A stretch of 5,095 bases of DNA from Oscillospiraceae bacterium (GTDB lineage: Bacteria; Bacillota; Clostridia; Oscillospirales; Oscillospiraceae), in NCBI GenBank assembly GCA_017558545.1, contig JAFYUG010000039.1, positions 1 to 5,095 on the forward strand, given 5' to 3'. Of this stretch, positions 1-2,273 are shown one piece after another. A model generated the notes under the pieces. That model searched no databases, was not told where the DNA came from, and saw only the letters and a program-made list of their open reading frames with translations. A program made the translations under genes and the position numbers. Positions within the stretch are counted from its first letter, which is position 1, and every line of letters starts with the position of its first letter.

Positions 1-4
1 ATTC

Positions 5-26
5 GGGTCGTCGGGGACGCCGACCC
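5..26. repeat. Short GC-rich hairpin at the window edge
   Basis: GGGTCG (5-10) is the exact reverse complement of CGACCC (21-26), with a 10-nt loop. This and the flanking bases look like the end of an intergenic repeat of the kind common in gut Clostridia, but only one copy is visible and it may be truncated by the window edge. No coding frame of note covers it, and positions 27-58 show nothing I can name. Confidence 0.3.
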
Positions 27-58
27 CTACAATGATGCGGAAGATTAAAGTCTGCGCC

Positions 59-110
59 TTTAAAGGCCCCCTTTTCAAGGGGGCTGTCACCGAAGGTGAC
101 TGGGGGATAA
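59..110 (-). repeat. Hairpin repeat copy A, inverted relative to copies B and C
   Basis: Read on the minus strand this has the same plan as the two copies downstream: TTAT plus a C-tract, a small hairpin, a second C-tract, a TTGAAAA linker, a G-tract, then CTTTAAA. On the plus strand GCCCCCTT (66-73) pairs with AAGGGGGC (77-84) around a TTC loop, and GTCACC (86-91) pairs with GGTGAC (95-100) around a GAA loop, followed by GGGGG (102-106). The small internal hairpin has a different sequence from that in copies B and C, but the architecture is kept. The second hairpin is not followed by a U-tract in either direction, so it is not a canonical intrinsic terminator. Confidence 0.6.
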
Positions 111-140
111 GGGTAGCGATTGCGCATAACTTAAACAGAA

Positions 141-212
141 GCTAGCTTTCAGCTTTATCCCCCCTGCCTTGCTTTGCAAGGCTTCCCCCCTTGAAAAGGG
201 GGGCTTTAAATG
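141..212 (+). repeat. Hairpin repeat copy B (direct repeat, 75-bp period)
   Basis: This is a 72-bp unit matching 216-287 at 69 of 72 positions, with an offset of exactly 75. It contains a C-tract (159-164), a perfect 7-bp hairpin GCCTTGC/GCAAGGC with a TTT loop (166-182), and a second hairpin in which CCCCCCTT (185-192) pairs with AAGGGGGG (196-203) around GAA. It ends in CTTTAAATG. It lies 3' of the leftward dpa operon and could form structure in that operon's 3' untranslated RNA. Confidence 0.75.
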
Positions 213-215
213 GGT

Positions 216-287
216 GCTATCTTCCAGCTTTATCCCCCCTGCCTTGCTTTGCAAGGCTTCCCCCCTTGAAAAGGGGGGATTTAAATG
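216..287 (+). repeat. Hairpin repeat copy C (direct repeat, abuts the dpaB stop)
   Basis: This is the second tandem copy of the 72-bp unit, differing from copy B at three positions (equivalent to 145, 149 and 204). It holds the same two hairpins, at 241-257 and 260-278. It ends only 2 nt short of the dpaB stop codon, so the dpaB mRNA enters it immediately after translation ends. In the leftward direction the G-C-rich stem is followed by GAAGCC rather than a U-run. It may act as a 3'-end stabiliser or an atypical terminator, but this is not shown by the sequence. Confidence 0.75.
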
Positions 288-289
288 AT

Positions 290-865
290 TTATCTCCCTG
301 CCAATATGGGCTGGGTCTGCTCGCCGTTCACGGCGGCGAGGATGCTTTTTTCCAGCGAGGCATAGTCCGAGGCCAGCGACCTTGGCTTTCCCATGGGGTC
401 ATCCTGATAAAAGGGCACGAAATACACATTTTTTCTATTTAATAGCTCCCCTATATTTCTGGCCGAGCCGCTGAGACCGTCATTGGTGCCTATGGCCAGC
501 ACCACCGGCTTCCCGTTTCGCAGATGGCTCTTGGCGGCCATGGTAACGGCGGTGTCCGTTATGCCTGCCGCCAGCTTCGCCGCCGTATTCCCCGTGCAGG
601 GAGCAATCACCAGCACATCGAACATACGCTGAGGGCCAATAGGCTCAACTTCCACGATGGTCTTAAGTACCCTCTTCCCCGTCATTGCCTCCAGCTGTGC
701 CATAAAATCCCCGCTCATACCGAAGCGGCTATCGGTGGAGGCGGCGGTCTCGCTCATAATGGCGGTTACATCATACTTTTCGCAAAGCCGCTGCGCCGCC
801 GCGAAAGCCTTATCATAGGTGCAGTAAGAGCCCGTAAAGGCCAGACCTATGCGCAGTTTTTCCAC
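290..865 (-). CDS. dpaB: Dipicolinate synthase subunit B (flavoprotein-like)
   Basis: This is a 191-residue protein of the SpoVFB/DpaB family, close to the roughly 200 residues of the B. subtilis protein. With DpaA it forms dipicolinate synthase, which makes dipicolinic acid from the DapA product (dihydrodipicolinate or its hydrated form) in the mother cell for export into the spore core. The N-terminus is a Rossmann-like strand and turn with TGSYCTYDK (11-19). The hallmark segment APCTGNTAAKLAAGITDT (89-106) followed by AAKSHLRN (110-117) resembles the phosphate-binding loop of the flavoprotein (PF02441) fold. PFYQDDPMGKPRSL (151-164) is also typical of the family. The start is GTG at 865, chosen because a GGAGG lies 8 nt upstream; the nearby ATG is out of frame. 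The stop is TAA. The gene follows dpaA by 3 nt. Whether it binds a flavin cannot be judged from sequence alone. Confidence 0.93.
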   Translation of the reverse strand: MEKLRIGLAFTGSYCTYDKAFAAAQRLCEKYDVTAIMSETAASTDSRFGMSGDFMAQLEAMTGKRVLKTIVEVEPIGPQRMFDVLVIAPCTGNTAAKLAAGITDTAVTMAAKSHLRNGKPVVLAIGTNDGLSGSARNIGELLNRKNVYFVPFYQDDPMGKPRSLASDYASLEKSILAAVNGEQTQPILAGR

Positions 866-868
866 ATT

Positions 869-1687
869 TCATTCCTCCAACATATTATATATAGTATCCT
901 TTATGGCCTCGGCGGCAGAAATCCGCGCCCATTTATCGGGTAAGGCCGAGGCCTTCACTATTTTTCTGCCCAGGTTTTCCACATCCTCCATGATAAATCC
1001 CCCGGGGGCTGATGCCAGCTCTATCAGATGGGCTTTCTCCGCCCTTTCCAGCAGCTCCGCGCCTAAGATGGGAGCTGGCACGGTATTAATGAGAAAATCC
1101 CCTCCCCCATGGAAAGGAGCTATGTCCGAGGCCTGAAAGCCCATGGCCTCAGCCAGCGCCCTTTGCTCAGCTTTCCTCGCCAGCACCAAAACGGACATAC
1201 CCATAGCGGAAAGGCGAGGAGCAAGAAGCCGCGCAATTCTCCCAAAGCCCACCAAAACCGCCCTGCGACCGGATAAAGCCAGCCCATCCAGCCCCAGCAT
1301 AAGCCCCAAAGCCCCCTCGGCAGTGAGGAGGGCATTTTTTATCTGAAAATCCTCCCTTTTATAGTAATCTCTCAGCTCCAAGCCCCTCTCGCGGCAAAAG
1401 CGGGCAAGCTCTGCGCTTGCCATGCCTGCAAAGACTTTTGTTCCCTTGGGAAACTTCTCCAAAATTGGCCGCAGAGCATGGTTTCCCTCAGAAAGGGGAC
1501 TATTGAGAAAGCCTCCCCTCTCCGCAGGCAAGGGCAAAATCACCGCCTCCGTCCCCAAATAATCGGGAGGCCCAGCCATGGGCAAGGCCTTCTCCATAGC
1601 CATGGGAAACACCCCGTGGCCATCTTTTTCCAAGGCCTTGGCAAGGCACACAAAGCGCTCATCCCCGCCTAAAATTATCATTTTCAT
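869..1687 (-). CDS. dpaA: Dipicolinate synthase subunit A (NAD(P)-binding)
   Basis: This 272-residue SpoVFA/DpaA-family protein is the dehydrogenase-like subunit of dipicolinate synthase and partner of DpaB. It has an N-terminal Rossmann-like strand with GGDER (7-11), then the conserved REDFQIKNALLTAEGAL (111-127). The second nucleotide-binding fold has GFGRIA (147-152) at the turn, and ELASAPGG (223-230) and LPDKWARISA (249-258) are near the C-terminus. The family usually shows GFGRTG and LPGKVAPKTA at these sites, so this copy is slightly divergent. It is also shorter than the roughly 297 residues of B. subtilis SpoVFA. ATG at 1687 is supported by an AGGAGG 8 nt upstream. It is the first gene of a leftward pair. 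The asd, dapG and dapA genes that follow spoVF in B. subtilis are absent here. Expression in the mother cell under sigma-K is expected from the family; the promoter evidence here is weak. Confidence 0.93.
   Translation of the reverse strand: MKMIILGGDERFVCLAKALEKDGHGVFPMAMEKALPMAGPPDYLGTEAVILPLPAERGGFLNSPLSEGNHALRPILEKFPKGTKVFAGMASAELARFCRERGLELRDYYKREDFQIKNALLTAEGALGLMLGLDGLALSGRRAVLVGFGRIARLLAPRLSAMGMSVLVLARKAEQRALAEAMGFQASDIAPFHGGGDFLINTVPAPILGAELLERAEKAHLIELASAPGGFIMEDVENLGRKIVKASALPDKWARISAAEAIKDTIYNMLEE
874..878 (-). promoter_or_regulatory. Ribosome binding site of dpaB, inside the end of dpaA
   Basis: GGAGG on the minus strand lies 8 nt before the GTG at 865 and fixes that non-ATG start. 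It is formed by the last codons of dpaA (…TTG GAG GAA TGA), so ribosomes finishing dpaA sit on the dpaB initiation region. This suggests translational coupling and equal subunit supply. Confidence 0.85.
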
Positions 1688-1695
1688 CCTTTCCC

Positions 1696-1701
1696 CCTCC
1701 T
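1696..1701 (-). promoter_or_regulatory. Ribosome binding site of dpaA
   Basis: AGGAGG on the minus strand lies 8 nt upstream of the ATG at 1687. It supports this start over the second in-frame ATG (codon 3), which would be 14 nt away. Confidence 0.85.
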
Positions 1702-1707
1702 TCCCAC

Positions 1708-1735
1708 CATACTATGACTTCCCAAGGGAAGGTGT
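1708..1735 (-). promoter_or_regulatory. Weak candidate sporulation (sigma-K-type) promoter for dpaA
   Basis: On the minus strand CATAGTATG (1716-1708) matches the sigma-K -10 pattern CATANNNTA except for the last base. An AC at 1735-1734 lies 17 nt upstream, where sigma-K promoters keep a minimal -35. SpoVF in B. subtilis belongs to the late mother-cell programme, so this fits the gene. Against it, transcription would start almost on top of the AGGAGG at 1701-1696, leaving a very short leader. A perfect inverted repeat, CTTCCC/GGGAAG (1718-1731), lies in the spacer. Confidence 0.22.
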
Positions 1736-1793
1736 GTTCCCCACCATGTAAAAATTGCTTAATAATTAGCCTGAACGATATAATCCGAACCCG

Positions 1794-1899
1794 TTTCTAA
1801 GCACATATGCGTCCGCATTGCTGCGTTGGCGACTTTTGAAGGGCGACGGCCCATCTTCAAGCCGCCGCCTTGCACTGCCTTAGCATATGCGCTTAGAAA
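1794..1899. repeat. Arm 1 of the structured element
   Basis: Positions 1794-1810 pair with 1883-1899 at 16 of 17 positions. Inside, 1815-1833 pairs loosely with 1861-1879. At the tip TTGAA (1836-1840) pairs with TTCAA (1856-1860), capped by GGGC/GCCC (1841-1844 with 1849-1852) around a four-base loop. The arm begins immediately inside the left terminal repeat. Confidence 0.6.
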
Positions 1900-1906
1900 T
1901 CTACGA

Positions 1907-2012
1907 CACCACGGGCGGGGATTTTAGTGTCAGGCAAAATTGAATGATGCAGGTGGGCTGCCGCCCACCAAAGAATGAAATGAAGTCTGGCGCTAAAATC
2001 CGCCCTGTGGTG
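1907..2012. repeat. Arm 2 of the structured element
   Basis: CACCAC (1907-1912) pairs with GTGGTG (2007-2012), GGGCGG (1913-1918) with CCGCCC (2000-2005), and ATTTTAG (1921-1927) with CTAAAAT (1993-1999), with small bulges (T2006 and GG 1919-1920). The tip carries a perfect 7-bp hairpin, GGTGGGC/GCCCACC (1952-1958 with 1963-1969), around TGCC. It directly abuts the right terminal repeat. Confidence 0.6.
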
Positions 2013-2097
2013 CGGGTTCGGATTATATCGTTCAGGCTTTCATAGATATACACAAATTTGGCCTCTCATTTTTGGCATGGTCAAAGGGGAAACAGCC

Positions 2098-2126
2098 TTG
2101 TAATTATGCTGATTACATTGTATTCT
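2098..2126 (+). promoter_or_regulatory. Candidate vegetative promoter for the nucleotidase gene
   Basis: TTGTAA (2098-2103) and TATTCT (2121-2126) are each 4/6 matches to the sigma-A -35 and -10 boxes, at the ideal 17-bp spacing. They lie about 70 nt upstream of the start codon and outside the structured element. The matches are modest; a perfect TATAAT also lies in the left terminal repeat of the element (1779-1784), but with only a 3/6 -35 (TTGCTT, 1755-1760) at 18 bp. Confidence 0.33.
2099..2117 (+). promoter_or_regulatory. Operator-like inverted repeat in the promoter spacer
   Basis: TGTAAT (2099-2104) and ATTACA (2112-2117) form perfect 6-bp arms separated by 7 nt. They lie across and just inside the proposed -35/-10 pair, where a dimeric repressor would block transcription. 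The arms recall TGTNA/TNACA half-sites of nitrogen regulators (GlnR/TnrA), but the spacing between those half-sites is 9 rather than 7, so no regulator is named. Confidence 0.3.
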
Positions 2127-2184
2127 GTACTTGTAAACTGCCGCTCTGCGCTCTGAGAAGTGGCTGGGCGGAAAAATTAAAAAC

Positions 2185-2189
2185 GGAGG
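2185..2189 (+). promoter_or_regulatory. Ribosome binding site of the nucleotidase gene
   Basis: GGAGG lies 6 nt before the ATG at 2196. It supports that start, which is immediately followed by a signal peptide. Confidence 0.88.
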
Positions 2190-2195
2190 TATACT

Positions 2196-2273
2196 ATGAG
2201 AAAAACTCAGAAGCTTCTGGCAGTCGTTCTGGTTTTGGCCATGGTCTTCAGCCTCGCTCCCGCTGCATTTGCC
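2196..2273 (+). other. Sec signal peptide of the nucleotidase
   Basis: Residues 1-26: basic start MRKTQK, a hydrophobic core of about 15 residues rich in L, V and A (7-21), and a cleavage site after AFA at 24-26, leaving AEGD as the mature N-terminus. No lipobox cysteine is present, so a type I signal peptidase is expected. Enzyme action is therefore outside the membrane. Confidence 0.88.

Larger units (their letters stand above)
1768..2038. mobile_element. 271-bp MITE-like structured element with 26-bp terminal inverted repeats
   Basis: Positions 1768-1793 and 2013-2038 are perfect 26-bp reverse complements, and pairing stops at both edges. The interior resolves into two further stem arms (1794-1899 and 1907-2012), so the single strand could form a three-way junction and the duplex a cruciform. 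It has no open frame large enough for a transposase. Terminal inverted repeats without coding capacity suggest a MITE or another non-autonomous repeat. Only a TT on each side (1766-1767, 2039-2040) could be a target duplication, which is not convincing. A structured RNA is an alternative. It fills most of the gap between the divergent dpaA and nucleotidase genes. Confidence 0.6.

Noticed and set aside
185..278. Canonical intrinsic terminators for dpaB
   Set aside because: The stems are strong, but in the leftward direction they are followed by purine-rich GAAGCC, not a U-tract.
141..287. CRISPR array
   Set aside because: There are only two long direct copies with a 3-nt gap and no unique spacers; each copy is a hairpin module.
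191..442. Plus-strand 83-codon frame starting in the repeats
   Set aside because: It begins inside copy B of the hairpin repeat and runs antisense to dpaB. Its start has no Shine-Dalgarno and its composition follows the repeat.
524..1136. Plus-strand frames (524-943 and 849-1136) across the dpa genes
   Set aside because: They lie opposite well-recognised dpaA and dpaB, lack convincing ribosome binding sites and have no recognisable protein features.
1768..2038. Insertion sequence with transposase
   Set aside because: The 271 bp between and including the inverted repeats cannot encode a transposase, and no transposase fragment is seen nearby.
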